Assembly: GCA_028274465.1 (NCBI GenBank)
Contig: CM051458.1
Span: forward strand, 84,960,085-85,024,084
Length of the DNA: 64,000 nt
Direction: 5' to 3'
Source of the DNA: Plantago ovata
Lineage: Eukaryota > Streptophyta > Magnoliopsida > Lamiales > Plantaginaceae
Below the pieces are notes generated by a model that made no database searches, had not been told where the DNA came from, and saw only the letters and a list, made by a program, of their open reading frames with translations. Each line of letters opens with the position of its first letter. The first letter of the stretch is position 1. Positions 1 to 12,856 of this stretch are shown piece by piece. Made by a program: the position numbers and the translations under genes.

Positions 1-148
1 AATAATTTTCGAACCTCCTTTATTTATTTATGATTTATTGTATATATTGTTATATACTACTTAGAATTGCATCATCAAACATGCACTCACCCGCCTTTAA
101 TTAGCCAACAAGTATGTATTTGTCTTTTTTTGCGTTCACATCACCAGA

Positions 149-214
<66 letters not shown>
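149..214. repeat. (TA)n microsatellite
   Basis: An almost pure run of alternating T and A, about 65 bases long, is seen directly. Short open frames through it (Tyr-Ile repeats) are artefacts of the repeat. Confidence 0.97.
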
Positions 215-216
<2 letters not shown>

Positions 217-1020
217 TACTCCAAAGGTGCACATACTTACTACTTGGTTATGTTTTGATTATCAATCCTTTAACAAAGGATCTGAGCATGGAATTAGAAG
301 TGAGTGGCGCCTGAGCGAACGTGTAATTCGTCTATCCAAAATCGCAGAGTCTATCATGGACATAGAACATTTGATGGGGTTGTGCCTAGGAATCAAACAA
401 GCAATAATGGGTTGCTGTAAGGAATGGTCCTAGTGATCATTTGAAATAAAAAAATGAACCTGTTTGAAGTATTTAGTTTTGTTGGGGTTAATTTAAAGTA
501 AATTTTTAGGTCAATTTGTAAGTTAGATAAATTATCTGACTTAATTCTATACTGATTAGTGCCACATTTTATAAAATAGAAAATATTGGGGCTAATATAT
601 AATAAATAGAAGTTGGAGTTGCTAGGGAGAGAGAAAAATATGATTTCTCACAAGGGTAAAATAGTCATTTCTATGAATTAATTTGCAAAAAGTCAAGTTC
701 ATGGACCTTGATGTAATGGGTACTGTTTCGTAATTGAAAATACAATTAACAGACACATTGAATTATTTTATATTAGACGGCCAATTGTGAACATCAGTTC
801 ATAGTGAATGAAGGTGAGTTCAACAAATTATGTTAAAGAAAATAATTACTATGATCAACAATCTAGGGAAAGAAGTTTTATGCTAAGTTCCGAGAGGCAA
901 TAATGAGGGGATAACTTTTCAAGAAGTTAGAGAAGAGTAGAAACATGAGACCTTGTTGAAAGAGTAAGTATATAGAAAGGGTTTTTAAATCTTGGTCAGA
1001 CGACACAGAAAACAACAGAT
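215..1020. other. AT-rich non-coding stretch, no gene seen
   Basis: No conserved coding segment, RNA gene or element terminus was recognised. The only open frames are short and without protein-like composition. Confidence 0.5.
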
Positions 1021-1024
1021 CATA

Positions 1025-1330
1025 ATATTATATATATAGAAAAAAACACTGCGCTTCCCTCTAAAAGTCAGATCCCAAAAAGCACATTTCTCTACTTTCT
1101 CTCTCTAAAAACCGATTCAGAAAAAAAAAAAACTCCGTCAAGCCTGCCGCCCTTCCTCCCTCTCCACCGCAACTCACACATTCCTTCATTTATTCACCGA
1201 TTATGATTCAATCATATCAAAATTAAACATCAAGTCATTGTTTCTCTGCTTCACATTTACTCCACCAAACCCACCACCGATCTCCTCCAAAATTTTCATA
1301 ACATCAAATTGGAGCTAATTCATTAATTTC
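1025..1330 (+). promoter_or_regulatory. Possible plant promoter and 5' leader
   Basis: A TATA-rich string at about 1029-1040 is followed by pyrimidine-rich, CT-repeat sequence (about 1080-1290) of the kind common in plant 5' leaders. No convincing coding exon follows on the plus strand, so this may be a relic or the start of a non-coding transcript. It is inferred from composition only. Confidence 0.25.
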
Positions 1331-1519
1331 TTAAATTTGATTGATTCATTTTATTTGTGTGTAGGAATAGCTTATCCAAATGTTTTGGATATGGATTATC
1401 TACCACTTTCATGAATTATGATTAGTTTGTTGTGACTTGTACGAGTGTCTCATTAACCTAGGGTTTAGGTTGAGATTTATATACGAGTTTCAAATCATAT
1501 GTTAATAGTAGTGATTGTT

Positions 1520-2080
1520 AGATTTTAGTGTGGTTTTAATTATTGTTGTTGGGATTTTAATTACTTTTGTTGTGTTTTTAAAAACTTATATTGTTGATGT
1601 GGTTTAATTGGATAGTTGTAAGGGAATACAGTGCAGTTATAAGTATCTTTGTAGTGGTTTTAATAAATATTATTAAGGTTCTAAACATCCTTGATGTGTA
1701 CTTAGTTTCAGTTACATGCTATGGTTGTTTATTTTAAGAGATTTTGGTTTATTGTTCTTGTGATTTTAAGAAATATATAATGCTACTGTGTTGGGTTTCT
1801 TAATTATATGGGTTTAACGGGACACGGTATGATTATAAGTATCTTCGTTTTGGTTTTAAGAACTAATGTTAATGTTCTAAGCATCATTGCATGTTTGTTG
1901 TGTAATTTTAAGAGACATTGGTGTGGTTTTAATTCCTTTTGTTGTGATTTTAAGAAATATATAACACTATTGTGTTGGATTTGTCAATTATACAATTTTA
2001 ATAGGACATGGTGTGGTTATAAGTTTCGTTGTTGGGAATTTAACGAGAGTTATTATGATTTTAAGCAGGTGCTGATGATG
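1520..2080 (+). repeat. Degenerate tandem repeat, about 185-190 bp unit, three copies
   Basis: Blocks beginning near 1545, 1735 and 1910 share phrases such as GTGATTTTAAGAAATATATAA and GGTTATAAGT in the same order, so a unit of roughly 185 bases is repeated about three times with much divergence. A 147-codon open frame crosses the last two copies, but its composition (Asn, Phe, Cys, Tyr) follows the repeat and is not protein-like. Confidence 0.6.
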
Positions 2081-2294
2081 TCCATCGAGCTTCATGAAGA
2101 AAAGGCAAGCAGCAGAAGTTCACCATCATATTTATTTCAAAAAAGCATTGAATGTTTCAACATTTTAATTACTAAAATGTTACATGTAGCTTACTCTAAA
2201 CTTGTTGACCGTTATTTTAATGACAATCCTCAAACTTTTAGACTTGTTTAATAGTGATTTTTTTTTTATTTGTGAATGATTTTAAATTGTATCT

Positions 2295-2475
2295 TAATTA
2301 AAGCTATAACAAGTCATCTTAAAATCATATATGTAGATTCTTAAAACCACCACATCATCTCTTAAAACCACACCGAATGACATTAAATTCATAATGGAAA
2401 CTTTCAATGCTAACAATTTATAATACCACACCATAACCTCTTTAAATCATACCGTGTATGGTCTGGTATGACCAG
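2295..2475 (-). repeat. Inverted partner of the 1.5-2.1 kb repeat
   Basis: The phrase CTTAAAACCACCACATCATCTC and its neighbours are the reverse complement of the TTTTAAGAGA..GGTGTGGTTTTAA phrases at 1520-2030. The two blocks could pair as an imperfect hairpin. It may be the remains of a foldback element; no target duplication was found. Confidence 0.4.
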
Positions 2476-2630
2476 CCAAACAAACAAGGTAAGCTAAAAA
2501 TCAGACCTCTCCATTCATCATATAGGAAAGGCTGAACTCTTCCTAGACTTTGGCCAGTTGAAATGGTATGAACGAATTAACTTTTAACTTTTCATGTTAA
2601 CAAAGATTGAATACTTAAAAAATTTGTTAT

Positions 2631-2825
2631 TGTTCAAGAGTTTTGTGACATGAAAGGCTTTGTTATTGATTGAGGAAAGCAGCTACTGGCAACATTTAAT
2701 GACTCCAAAATTAATTTTATTAAAAGAGCATGAAAAAACCACTCCATGAAAATACATACTATAGCATAATAACAATCAAGTGTTTCAGAGATTTCAAATT
2801 TGGAAGGCACCATACTAATCATCAA
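2631..2825. repeat. Dispersed duplication, copy 1 (partner at 3770-3960)
   Basis: Starting with TTGTTCAAGAGTTTTGTGACA, this block matches the block at 3770 in order: CTACTGGCA, TTAATTTTATTA against TATATTATTACA, CATGAAAA, ATAATAACA and GTGTTTCA. Both copies are diverged. The open frames inside are not conserved between the copies, so I do not call a gene. Confidence 0.6.
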
Positions 2826-3769
2826 TAGAAGATATTTGTGCTAAACAAATTCAAACACCAAATGGTAATAGAAAGAGGTGTTCAAAACTAGAGAGCCAAT
2901 TTGAAGATCTATACCCGATCAATGCAGTGAGTTCGGAAAATTATATTTTAAGAAAATAGTTATGATCAAGGATCTAGATAAAGGATATAATTTGCAATGT
3001 TTTGATCGTTATTGTTTCGATATCCCAATATTGATTCGTTAAGAGGGACCACATAGAGCCAGGGTGGGCATGTTTCGATATCCCAAAAGTTTTAAAAAGA
3101 TTTTTTTTTTCTTTTCATAATTTAAACCCCTGAACTTCCGAAATAAATAATTTCAACCCCACCCCCCTCTTCAAACTTCAAAACTTGTATCTGTTATGAC
3201 TGAAGAAACGTGTTTTCACCTTTTATTTTTTTACTTTAGCATTTTATCTTTTACGTTGCAATAATTTTCAAGGCTAACTAGCTAGGTGAAAAAGCCGTTG
3301 CAGACTTGCTTGGCCGGTAGCGTGACCTGTTAGTGCCGGTCACCATTCATTGTACCTACATGATGCTGGTGCTACTGGACGTATAGTGTGTGGAAGTTTG
3401 GTGAGGTAATTATCCTCTCTAAGCTTCTTAGCTCACAAAATACTAATTCCATAATTCAGTCTCTCATTCCAAATTCCGATCAATCTCAGGTACGCTCCGT
3501 CAAGCAGTCAGGCTCGTTGTAATCGTACCTTGGATTGTATTTGAACTGTCTCTCTATTTAGAAATCTCTGTCCAATACTATATTTGATTGGATTATTCAT
3601 ATTGAGCTTGTTACTATTAATTACTGTTACATATAATTGTTTACTTGAAGGCCGGGTCACAACAGTATCAACACCTGCTGTCCTACATAGAGCATACTTA
3701 GAAAGATTTCTTAAAAGATAAAAAACAGTATACTTTGTTAATAAGTTGTGTAACAGTAATGTTTTGTGG

Positions 3770-3960
3770 TTGTTCAAGAGTTTTGTGACAAGTGAGAAGC
3801 TTTATTAATGATAGGGGAAGACAACTACTGGCATCTTTCAATAGTTTCATAATTTATATTATTACAAGACCATGAAAAGACATCATAATAACATAGTGTT
3901 TCAAATCTGGAAAGGCAATTTTCAGGTTCATATTTGATACTACGATCAAGCAAACAACAT
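3770..3960. repeat. Dispersed duplication, copy 2 (partner at 2631-2825)
   Basis: See the partner copy: the same opening phrase TTGTTCAAGAGTTTTGTGACA and collinear similarity over about 190 bases. A 79-codon minus-strand open frame here is hydrophobic but has no counterpart in the other copy. Confidence 0.6.
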
Positions 3961-4129
3961 GCAACCAACAATTCGAATGCGACGATCAAAAGAACTGAAC
4001 AAAGACCACCACCGATTAAAATTAACCAGAAACCCAAGAAATCCACTCTCAATAACAAATACAACCATGCTCTTTTAGAGAATCAACAATCTAAACTCAA
4101 ATAATACTACCAAATATTAAAACATTCTA

Positions 4130-4640
4130 GCTATCCTAAAGTGAACACATTGTATGATAATAAGGAGATACCATCACCAAACTTTAGTCTCTCAAAAACA
4201 CTGAAACTACTAGAATTGATTCTAACATTGTTCCTCCCTAACTTACCAGATTTGCCATCTATGTTGCTAACAAACACGAGCTCTAACATCATATAAAGTC
4301 CCCCCCCCCTTTCCCTTCTTTAAAACTGCTTTTGACTTTCTATTGACAAAATATTCCTCCTACTTGGCTGAATACATGTTATCCTAAAGTGGACACATTG
4401 TACGATAATAAGGAGATAATACCATCACCAAACTCTAGTCTCTCAAAAATACACAAACTATATTGCTAGAGATTTGTTTCTAACATTGTGCCTTCCTAGC
4501 TTACCAAATATGCCATCCATGTTGCTAACAAACACGAGCTCTAACCTCATATAAAGTCTGTCCCCCTTTTCACTTCTTTAAAACTACTTTTGCGTTTCTA
4601 TTGACAAAATATTCTTCCTGACTTGGGTGAATACATGTTA
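4130..4640. repeat. Tandem duplication, two copies of about 250 bp
   Basis: The block 4130-4379 recurs at 4380-4640 with a few substitutions. Shared phrases include ATCCTAAAGTG.ACACATTGTA, ATAATAAGGAGATA, GTTGCTAACAAACACGAGCT and TTTCTATTGACAAAATATTC. The join is head to tail at the repeated ATACATGTTATCCTAAAGTG. No coding content seen. Confidence 0.85.
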
Positions 4641-5243
4641 TAGACATGATCACTTCACTAAGGAGCTAGCAAGATGTAGAATAGTTAAAAATAAATAAAA
4701 AATAAAAATAAATAAATAAAAAAACCTACACTTACCTGCTTCCGTGCATATATTGTATGACTTGGGTGAATATAGGCAGTAGCCAATAATAATATTGTTG
4801 CTACTTCGTAGGTTATATTGCAACATGAGATTGTTCTATACTTCATAAAAATGTTAAAAGTTGTTTCTTGCATTATTGGTAACCATACATCTTAAACTAA
4901 TGGTCTATCAAATTGGCACAAAGTATTCCCATGGTCCAGGTAAGTTTATAGCCAACATGCTTACGATCATGGAATAGATAACAGATCAATCAAGTAGCTC
5001 AGTACTCACATTGTACTTATCACCTGTTCCAATCAGCTTCTCATCAATATTAACAACATTAAAATATGTTACCACTAAGCTTTTAACCAACATGCTTACT
5101 ATCAAGACTAATAATATAAGGAGGGGGGGGGGGGGGTTTCATCCCATGAATGCTTAATGTTACTACTTCGTAGCTTGTATTGCAGCATAAGACTTTCTAT
5201 ACTAATTAAAAAATGTTATTGTAGCTTCAGCATAAGACTGTTC

Positions 5244-6530
5244 TATACCAATTACCACTTCAATCAATATCCAATTTTCCAAATCTTTGAATCACTCAAT
5301 TCACTCCTAATACTTTTCTAAACCGTCCAAAAATTCTAATTTCACTTCTCAAGATTCAATCCTAATCTCCATTAGCACTATTGGTATCAATCCATAAAAT
5401 CATATCACCTTTAATTGTCAACCCTTAAATTCAGAACCAAATTACCACTTCCATCAACATCCAATTTTCTAAATCCTTTGAATCACTCAATTCACTCCTA
5501 AAACTTTTCAAACTGTCCAAAAATTCCAACTTCACTTGTCAAGATTCAAGCCTAATCTCCATTAGCACTATTGGTATAAATCCATAAAATAACATCACCT
5601 TTAATTGTCAGCCCTAAATTAAATTCAGAACTCAATTACCACTTCAATCCATATCCAATTTTCTAAATCCTTGAATCACTCAATTCACTCCTAAAACTTT
5701 TCTAACTTTCCAAAAATTACAACTTCACTTGTCAATATTCAAGCCTAATCACCATTAGCATTATTGGCATCAATCCATAAAATCACATCACCTTTAATTG
5801 TCAACCCTTAATTTCAGAACTCAATTACCACTTCCATCAATATCCAATTTTCTAAATCCTCAAATCACTCCATTCACTCCTAAAACTTTTCTAAACTGTC
5901 CAAAAATTCCAATTTCACTTGTCAAGATTGAAGTTTAATCTCCATTAGCACAATTGGTATCAATCCATAAAATCACGTCACCTTAAATTCAGAACCCAAT
6001 TACCATTACAATCAATATCCAATTTTCCAAATCCTTGAATTACTCAATTCACTCCTAATACTTTTCTAAACTGTCCAAGAATTCCAATTTCACTTGTCAA
6101 GATTCAAGCCTAATCTCCATTAGCACTATCGGTATCAATCCATAAAATCACATCACCTTAAATTCAGAACCCAATTACCACTTCCATCAACATCCAATTA
6201 TTTAAATCTTTTGAATCACTCAATTCACTCCTAAAACTTTTCAAACTGTCCAAAAATTCCAACTTCACTTGTCAAAATTCAAGTCTAATCTCCATTAGCA
6301 CTATTGGTATCAATCCATAAAATCACATCACCTTTAATTGTCAGCTCTAAATTCAGAACCCAATTACCACTTCAATCGATATCCAATTTTCTAAATCCTT
6401 GAATCACTCAATTCACTCCTAAAACTTTTCTAACTTTCCAAAAATTACAACTTCACTTGTCAAGATTTAAGCCTAATCTCCATTAGCACTATTGGCATCA
6501 ATACATAAAATCACATCACCTTTAATCCTA
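5244..6530. repeat. Tandem repeat array 1 (about 190-bp unit, roughly 7 copies)
   Basis: This is the leftmost of five arrays of the same unit. A unit reads through recurrent phrases CCAATTACCACTTCAATC, TATCCAATTTTC, GAATCACTCAATTCACTCC, AACTTCACTTGTCAAGATTC, CCATTAGCACTATTGG and AAAATCACATCACC. Unit length varies between about 170 and 190 bases depending on whether the TTTAATTGTCAACCC segment is present. There is no coding potential on either strand. Confidence 0.95.
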
Positions 6531-7049
6531 CCTCTATGTTGATTCAACAGTCTACACTCTAGCATAAGAAGAGTAGATAAGAAGTAATATTAGCACTACT
6601 CATCCGTATATAAGCACAAAGAAGCATATAACACAGACTGACCAAAACAAAAGAGAGAGAGAGCAGCCTTAAAGAGAAGAGAATAATTTAACTTACTACT
6701 ACATGTTTACCAAAAAAAACCTTCATCTGTGCAAAGGCATGACACCGTGACCCGAAGCATACAACACACAGCAATCCAGTCGGACCTATACAATAAGACA
6801 GTTTAAACAACAGAACAGAAAGAGAAGCCTTAAAAAGATAAAAGGACAAGGATAATGTAGTTACTTACTTCATGTTTTCCACCAAAATCCCTTATCCGTG
6901 CCCGTGCCAGCAGGTTGCAAATCTCGATTGTTTTAAAATGTTGTGGTGAATATTTAATTCCACATGATACACACTAATACTGCCCAACATGCACAATCAT
7001 CTACACATCCTTGAAATCCAATATATTAACCTTCTAATGCAACATACCC
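6531..7049 (-). repeat. Spacer module A, copy 1
   Basis: This is a non-satellite block between arrays 1 and 2. It runs from GTTGATTCAACAGTCTACAC to the CATCCTTGAAATCCAATATA phrase and recurs at about 8807-9312, 13570-14096 and 18806-19245. Read on the minus strand it holds two exon-like segments, described at the second copy. This copy lacks the B and C modules. Confidence 0.85.
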
Positions 7050-8440
7050 AATTTCAACTTCACTTGTCAAGATTCAAGCCTAATCTCCATTAGCACTATT
7101 GGTATCAATCCATAAAATCACATCACCTTTAATTGTCAACCCTTAAATTCAGAACCCAACTACCATTTCAATCAATATCCAATTTTCTAAATCCTTGAAT
7201 CACTCAGTTCACTCCTAAAACTTTTCTAACGGTCCAAAAAATTCCAATTTCACTTGTCAAGATACAAGCCTAATCTTCATTAGCACTATTGGTATAAATC
7301 CATAAAATCACATACCCTTTAATCGTCAACCCTTAACCCTTAAATTCAAACCTAATTACCATTTCAATCAATATCCAATTTTTCAAATCTTGAATCACTC
7401 AATTCACTCCTAAACGTTTCTAATTGTCAAAAAATTCCAATTTCACTTGTCAAGATTCAAGCCTAATGTCTAGTAGCACTATTGGTATCAATCCATAAAA
7501 TCACATCACCTTAAATTCAAAATCCAATTACCACTTCAATCAATATCCAATTTTCCAAATCCTTGAATCACTTAATTCACTCCTAAAACTTTTCTAAACT
7601 GTCCAAAAATTCCAATTTCTTGTCATGATTCAAGTCTAATCTCCATTAGGACTATTTGTATCAATCCATAAAATCACATCATCTTTAATTGTCAACCCTT
7701 AAATTCAGAACCCAATTACCACTTCCATCAACATCTAATTTTCTAAATCCTTTGAATCACTCAATTCACTCCTAAAACTTTTCAAACTTTCCAAAAATTT
7801 CAACTTGACTTGTCAAGATTCAAGCCTAACCTCCATTAGCACTATTGGTATCAATCCATAAAATCACATCACCTTTAATTGTCGGCCCTCAATTAAGAAC
7901 CCAATTACCACTTCAATCCATATCCAATTTTCTTAATCCTTGAATCACTCAATTCACTCCTAAAACTTTTTTAACTTTCCAAAAATTCCAAATTCACTTG
8001 TCAAGATTCAAGCTTAATCTCCATTAGCACTATTGGCATCAATCCATAAAATCACATCACCTTTAATTGTTAACTCTTGATTTCAAAAACCAATTACCAC
8101 TTCCATCAATATCCAATTTTCTAAATCCTCGAATCACTTCATTCACTCCTAAAACTTTTCTGATTGTTCAAGAATTCCAACTTCACTTGTCAAGATTCAA
8201 TAAAATCACATCACCTTTAATTGTCAACCCTTAATTTCATAACCCAATTACCACTTCCATCAATATCCAATTTTCTAAATCCTCGAATCACTCCATTCAC
8301 TCCTAAAACTTTTCTAATTGTTCAAGAATTTCAACTTCACTTGTCACGATTCAAGCCTAATCTCCATTAACACTATTGGTATCAACCCATAAAATTACGT
8401 CACCTTCAATTGTCAACCCTAAAATTCAGAACCCAAGTAC
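7050..8440. repeat. Tandem repeat array 2 (about 190-bp unit, roughly 7 copies)
   Basis: Same unit as array 1, with the same phrase order and internal substitutions and small deletions. Two adjacent shortened units near 8160-8290 lack the middle of the repeat. Non-coding. Confidence 0.95.
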
Positions 8441-9312
8441 CACATCACCATTGCTCCGATGCATAGCATTTCAGAGAAGACACTAGCAACATAAACACAG
8501 CAACAAGACCATTAGCTTCTAGCGATGTGCACAAAATGACTTGTTAATTCATATCATCAATGTATTTATGTTCAGTGCGAAGGATTAAAAACAACAGATG
8601 AATGAATCCCCTATACCCCCAAACAAGATAAATCAGGGTCCATGCAAAATGAAATAGTCACAACTTATCCAGTTGCAGCAGATCCAGTGAAACCCGACTA
8701 AAATTTGAAAGGAAGACCAGAAAACAAAGAAATGACTTACCAACAACAACACACAACCTCCCAAAACCACCGTACGCACTAAACGCGGCCCGTACCTACC
8801 TCTCTGTTGATTCAACAGTCTAAACTCTAGCATAAGAAGAGTAGATAAGAAGTAATATTAGCACTATTCATCACGTATATAAGCACAAAGAAGCATATAA
8901 CACAGACTGACCAAAACGAGAGAGAGAGAGCAGCCTTAAAAGAGCAGAGAATAATGTAACTTACTACTACATGTTTACAAAAAATACCTTCATCTGTGCA
9001 ATGCCATGACACCGTGACCCGAAGCATACAACACACAGCAATCCAGTCGGACCTATACAATGAGGCAGTTTAAACAACAGAACAGAGAGAAAAGCCTTAA
9101 AAAGATAAAAGGACAAGGATAATGTAGTTACTTACTTCATGTTTTCCACCAAAATCCCTTATCCGTGCCCGTGCCAGCAGGTTGCAAATCTCGATTGTTT
9201 TAAAATGTTGTGGTGAATATTTAATTCCACATGATACACACTAATACTGCCCAACATGCACAATCATCTACACATCCTTGAAATCCAATATATTAACCTT
9301 CGAATGCAACAT
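8441..9312 (-). repeat. Spacer modules B+A, copy 2, with unidentified exon-like segments
   Basis: Module B (about 8441-8806) precedes module A (8807-9312). On the minus strand there are exon-like pieces with good splice signals: one ending at 9136 before GTAAGTAAC that reads ..ARIRDFGGKHE; a 65-base piece 9052-8988 between TATAG and GTATTTT; and one around 8801-8741 ending before GTAAGTCATT. I cannot assign these pieces to a family. They recur in the other copies, one of which has a deletion, so they are probably relics of captured gene exons. No continuous reading frame joins them with confidence. Confidence 0.6.
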
Positions 9313-10880
9313 ACCCAATTTCAACTTCACTTTGTCAAGATTCAAGCCTAATCCCCATTAGCACTATTGGTATTAATCCATAAAATCACATCACCTTAAA
9401 TTCAGAACCCAATTATCACTTCAATTAATATCCAATTTTCCAAATCCTTGAATCACTCAATTCACTCCTAAACCTTTTCTAACTGCCCAAAAATTCCAAT
9501 TTCACTTGTCAAGATACAAGTCTAATCTTCATTAGCACTATTGGTATCAATCCATAAAATCACATCACCTTTAATTGTCAACCCTTAATCCTTAAATTCA
9601 GAACCCAATTACCATTTCAATCAATATCCAATTTTCCAAATCCTTGAATCACTCAATTCACTCCTAACTTTTTTCTAAACTGTCCAAAAAATCCAATTTC
9701 ACTGGTCAAGATTCAAACCTAATCTCCATTAGCACTATTGATATCAATTCATAAAATCACATCACCTTAAATTAAATTCAGAACCCAATTACCACTTCAA
9801 TCAATATCCAATTTTCCAAATCTGAATCACTCAATTCACTCCTAAAACTTTTCTAAACTGTCCAATATTCCAATTTCATTTGTCAAGATTAAGCCTAATC
9901 TCCATTAGCACTATTGGTTTCAATCGATAAAATCACATCACCTTAAATTTAGAACCCAATTACCACTTCAATTAATATTCAATTTTCCAAATCCTTGAAT
10001 CAGTCAATTCACTCCTAAAACTTTTCCAAACTGTCCAATAATTTCAATTTCACTTGTCAAGATTCAAGCCTAATCTCCATTAGCAATATTGGTATCAATC
10101 CATAAAATCACATCACCTTTAATTGTCAACCCTTAAATTCAAAACCCAATTACCACTTCCATCAACATGCAATTTTCTAAATCCTTTGAATCACTCAATT
10201 CACTCCTAAAACTTTTTAAACTATCCAAAATTCCAACTTCTCTTGTCAAGATTCAAGCCTAATCTCCATTGACACTATTGGTATCAATCCATAAAATCAT
10301 ATCACCTTTAATTGTCGGCCCTAAATTACAAACCCAATTACCACTTCAATCCATATCCAATTTACTAAATCTTTGAATCACTCAATTCACTCCTAAAACT
10401 TTTCTAACTTTCCAAAAATTCCAACTTCACTTGTCAAGATTCAAGCCTAATCTCCATTAGCACTATTGGCATCAATCCATAAAATCACATCACCCTTAAT
10501 TGTAAACCCTTAATTTCATAACCCAATTACCATTTCCATCAATATCCAATTTTCTAAATCCTCGAATCATTCCATTCACTCCTAAAACTTTTCTAATTGT
10601 TCAAGAATTCCATTTCACTTGTCAAGATTCACTAAAATCACATCACCTTTAATTGTCAACCCTTAATTTCATAACTCAATTACCAATTCCATCAATATCC
10701 AGTTTTCTAAATCCTCGAATGTCCATTCACTCCTAAAACTTTTCTAATTGTTCAAGAATTCCAACTTCACTTGTCAAGATTCAAGCTTAATCTACATTAA
10801 CACTATTGGTATCAACCCATAAAATTACATCACCTTTAATTGTCAACCCCAAAATTCAGAACCCAAGTACCACATCACTA
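9313..10880. repeat. Tandem repeat array 3 (about 190-bp unit, roughly 8 copies)
   Basis: Same unit and orientation as the other arrays. It includes the shortened unit near 10590-10640 that is also found at the corresponding end of array 4 (about 15930-15980). This shows that an array and its following module were duplicated together. Confidence 0.95.
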
Positions 10881-11743
10881 GAACCTAATTTCCACATCAC
10901 CTATAGAAGGATCGAATACTTGAGAATGTAAAGTTGTGGAATAGTAAAATTCTGCTGCAAGATGAACACACTAAAGAAAGAGTTTGTACGCAAAGATATT
11001 GAAGTAAATTAACTTTAACAAAAATGGTAACGGGTGACTAGTTCGCAAGAAGTTATTAAAATGGTGTGACATAGTGAAGTTAAAAAGGAACTTAAACATA
11101 CTTAAAATTTGTTGAAAATGTGTGGTAAGTGAAGTATTGAGGTCACTTGAATACACTAAAAGAAAGATTTTATTTGCAAGGACATTAAAGTAGTAAATAA
11201 AAAAGGCAACACAGTCTTATTTTTTTCTGAAGGGATGTGAACTAGTAATGCTTTAGCTTATCATTAATGGAAGACGTGTTGCTCAAAAAACATTTGTGAA
11301 AGGAGATTAAATTTAAGAATATGTGAATAGTCTTCACATTTAAGAATATGCAAGAGCTATACAAAATCCAACACCAAATAATTTGCAATACAGTAAAATC
11401 AGAAGGACCCGTACCTGATCAATGTTGAAAGAACCACAGCTCCCAGCTGAGTGCGAAACAGAAAACCGCAGAAAACAGACTACCAAAGCAAGCCATGAGA
11501 TTTAGAATAGTGAGATTTGATGATAATAATCATGAAAAGAAGAGGAAATTGCATGATAAACAACTGTTTAATTAACATTAAAAAATATTGACCTGTTCCA
11601 TACGTTCACACGTCAAAACACCAAATATGCAAGGGACACCCGCAAATTATGGTCAAACAAAAGTTAAACCACCATAGAAAAGGTGCAGAAAACCAAACCC
11701 ACCCCCTCACTCAAGTGAGTTCATTAATATCCAGAGGGGTTAC

Positions 11744-11886
11744 CTTAATACGCCTTAGAAATTCGAACCCATCCTGTGGAGGACCGGAATCAAAATCAAA
11801 GGCAGGCTTCTGAAGGCTACTGTAATATTCATCACTGTCATCGTCTTCATTCAGTTCATTGAACTCTCCTTCAGGATCTATGCAGC
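11744..11886 (-). pseudogene. GEMIN2-like exon fragment, copy 1
   Basis: A single 143-base exon-like segment is flanked by ACAACAG (acceptor) and GTAACC (donor) on the minus strand. It reads an acidic stretch (NEDDDSDEYYSSLQKPAFDF) followed by SGPPQDGFEFLRR, which matches the conserved S-G-P-P-x-D-G-x-E-x-L-R-R motif of plant GEMIN2, the SMN-complex partner that assembles Sm rings on spliceosomal RNAs. No other GEMIN2 exon is seen nearby, so this is a captured fragment and not a gene. The family call rests on recall of the motif. Confidence 0.75.
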
Positions 11887-12591
11887 CTGTTGTAAGGACA
11901 AACATCTTTATAAGGACAACCAGTGAATGTTTCACTCATGTTTGCCAAAGTGGAGTGTGAGTGAGAAATATAGAACCCTGAAACACCCAACATTGCTACT
12001 TATCTTGTTCAAGCAAGCAGAGTTTTACTTTCTAATGTGGTCCCTATTTCCCCCCTTCATACTCAAGAGAGAAAAAGAAAGAAAGAATGCTTACAAATAT
12101 ATCTAAACATTGTTCAATTCAACCATAACTACTCGATCGTTCTAATATTTCAGCTCGGTGCCATGGTATTAATAAACTGAACTTGAATATTGTTCATATT
12201 TTTTGTTTTGCATCTTTTACCACAATCTCCTTACATACATAAAAACATTCATAATAAGCTTCTACTTTCAACATGTGTTGAACAATCCTGGTGTATTAGA
12301 AGTTTAGTGTATCGATTATTTTTAAAGCTCTACGTCCATTAAACATCATCATGTGAGAGTTGAGAGTCTGAGACTGCCTTAATAAAAAACTTGAAGAAAA
12401 CAAATGAGAAATATGTCACACACACAACACACAAGAATGAAGAGTAGATGGTTTAACATCTCTAGGGCTTCAAAATAGAATATATAGAGGACATAATTGA
12501 ATTGAATAAGTGATGAAATGAGTAAATTTTACATGATTTCATTTGACAACAGTAATTTGTATTCCATAAACCCATTCAATAGATGTCTTAC

Positions 12592-12669
12592 CTTAATTTA
12601 TACCAGCTGATACCACTCCGGAGGCACCTGAGTTGGCCACAGCATCAAGTGGGTTGTATCGTCTCTAAC
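12592..12669 (-). pseudogene. Lumazine synthase-like exon b, copy 1 (frame broken)
   Basis: This 78-base segment lies between CTATAG and GTAAGACA on the minus strand. It starts V-R-x-D-T-T-H and, one frame over, continues AVANSGASGVVSAGIN, the conserved stretch of 6,7-dimethyl-8-ribityllumazine synthase (riboflavin pathway). A single base is missing just after the His codon, so the two halves are out of frame. The same lesion is in the second copy at 17826-17903, so it predates the duplication. Confidence 0.75.
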
Positions 12670-12856
12670 CTATAGAACAAAATCAGAGAGATGTCTGTAA
12701 AAGCAAGCTAACCAATATATACCGTATATAAAACACAAAAGAATATAGTCAGCTCAGTGGACATGGATAAATACATAATGAACACATTGCAGGACCGAGG
12801 CTGAACGAAAAACCCAGAAAGAAATTGACAATTAAATATGTGAATAGAGAGCATAC

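Noticed and set aside
67-433. Three overlapping small open frames with Tyr-Ile runs
   Set aside because: They translate the (TA)n microsatellite and its edge; no protein-like composition outside the repeat.
1808-2251. 147-codon plus-strand open frame
   Set aside because: It follows the tandem repeat, with repeated Phe/Asn/Cys phrases, no domain and no counterpart; most likely chance.
3825-4064. Hydrophobic minus-strand 79-codon frame resembling a membrane segment
   Set aside because: The duplicated block at 2631-2825 does not keep it, and no family is recognised.
10971-11156. 61-codon minus-strand frame repeated at 16307-16492
   Set aside because: Its conservation comes from the recent module duplication only; Phe/Leu/Asn-rich, with no domain or splice context.
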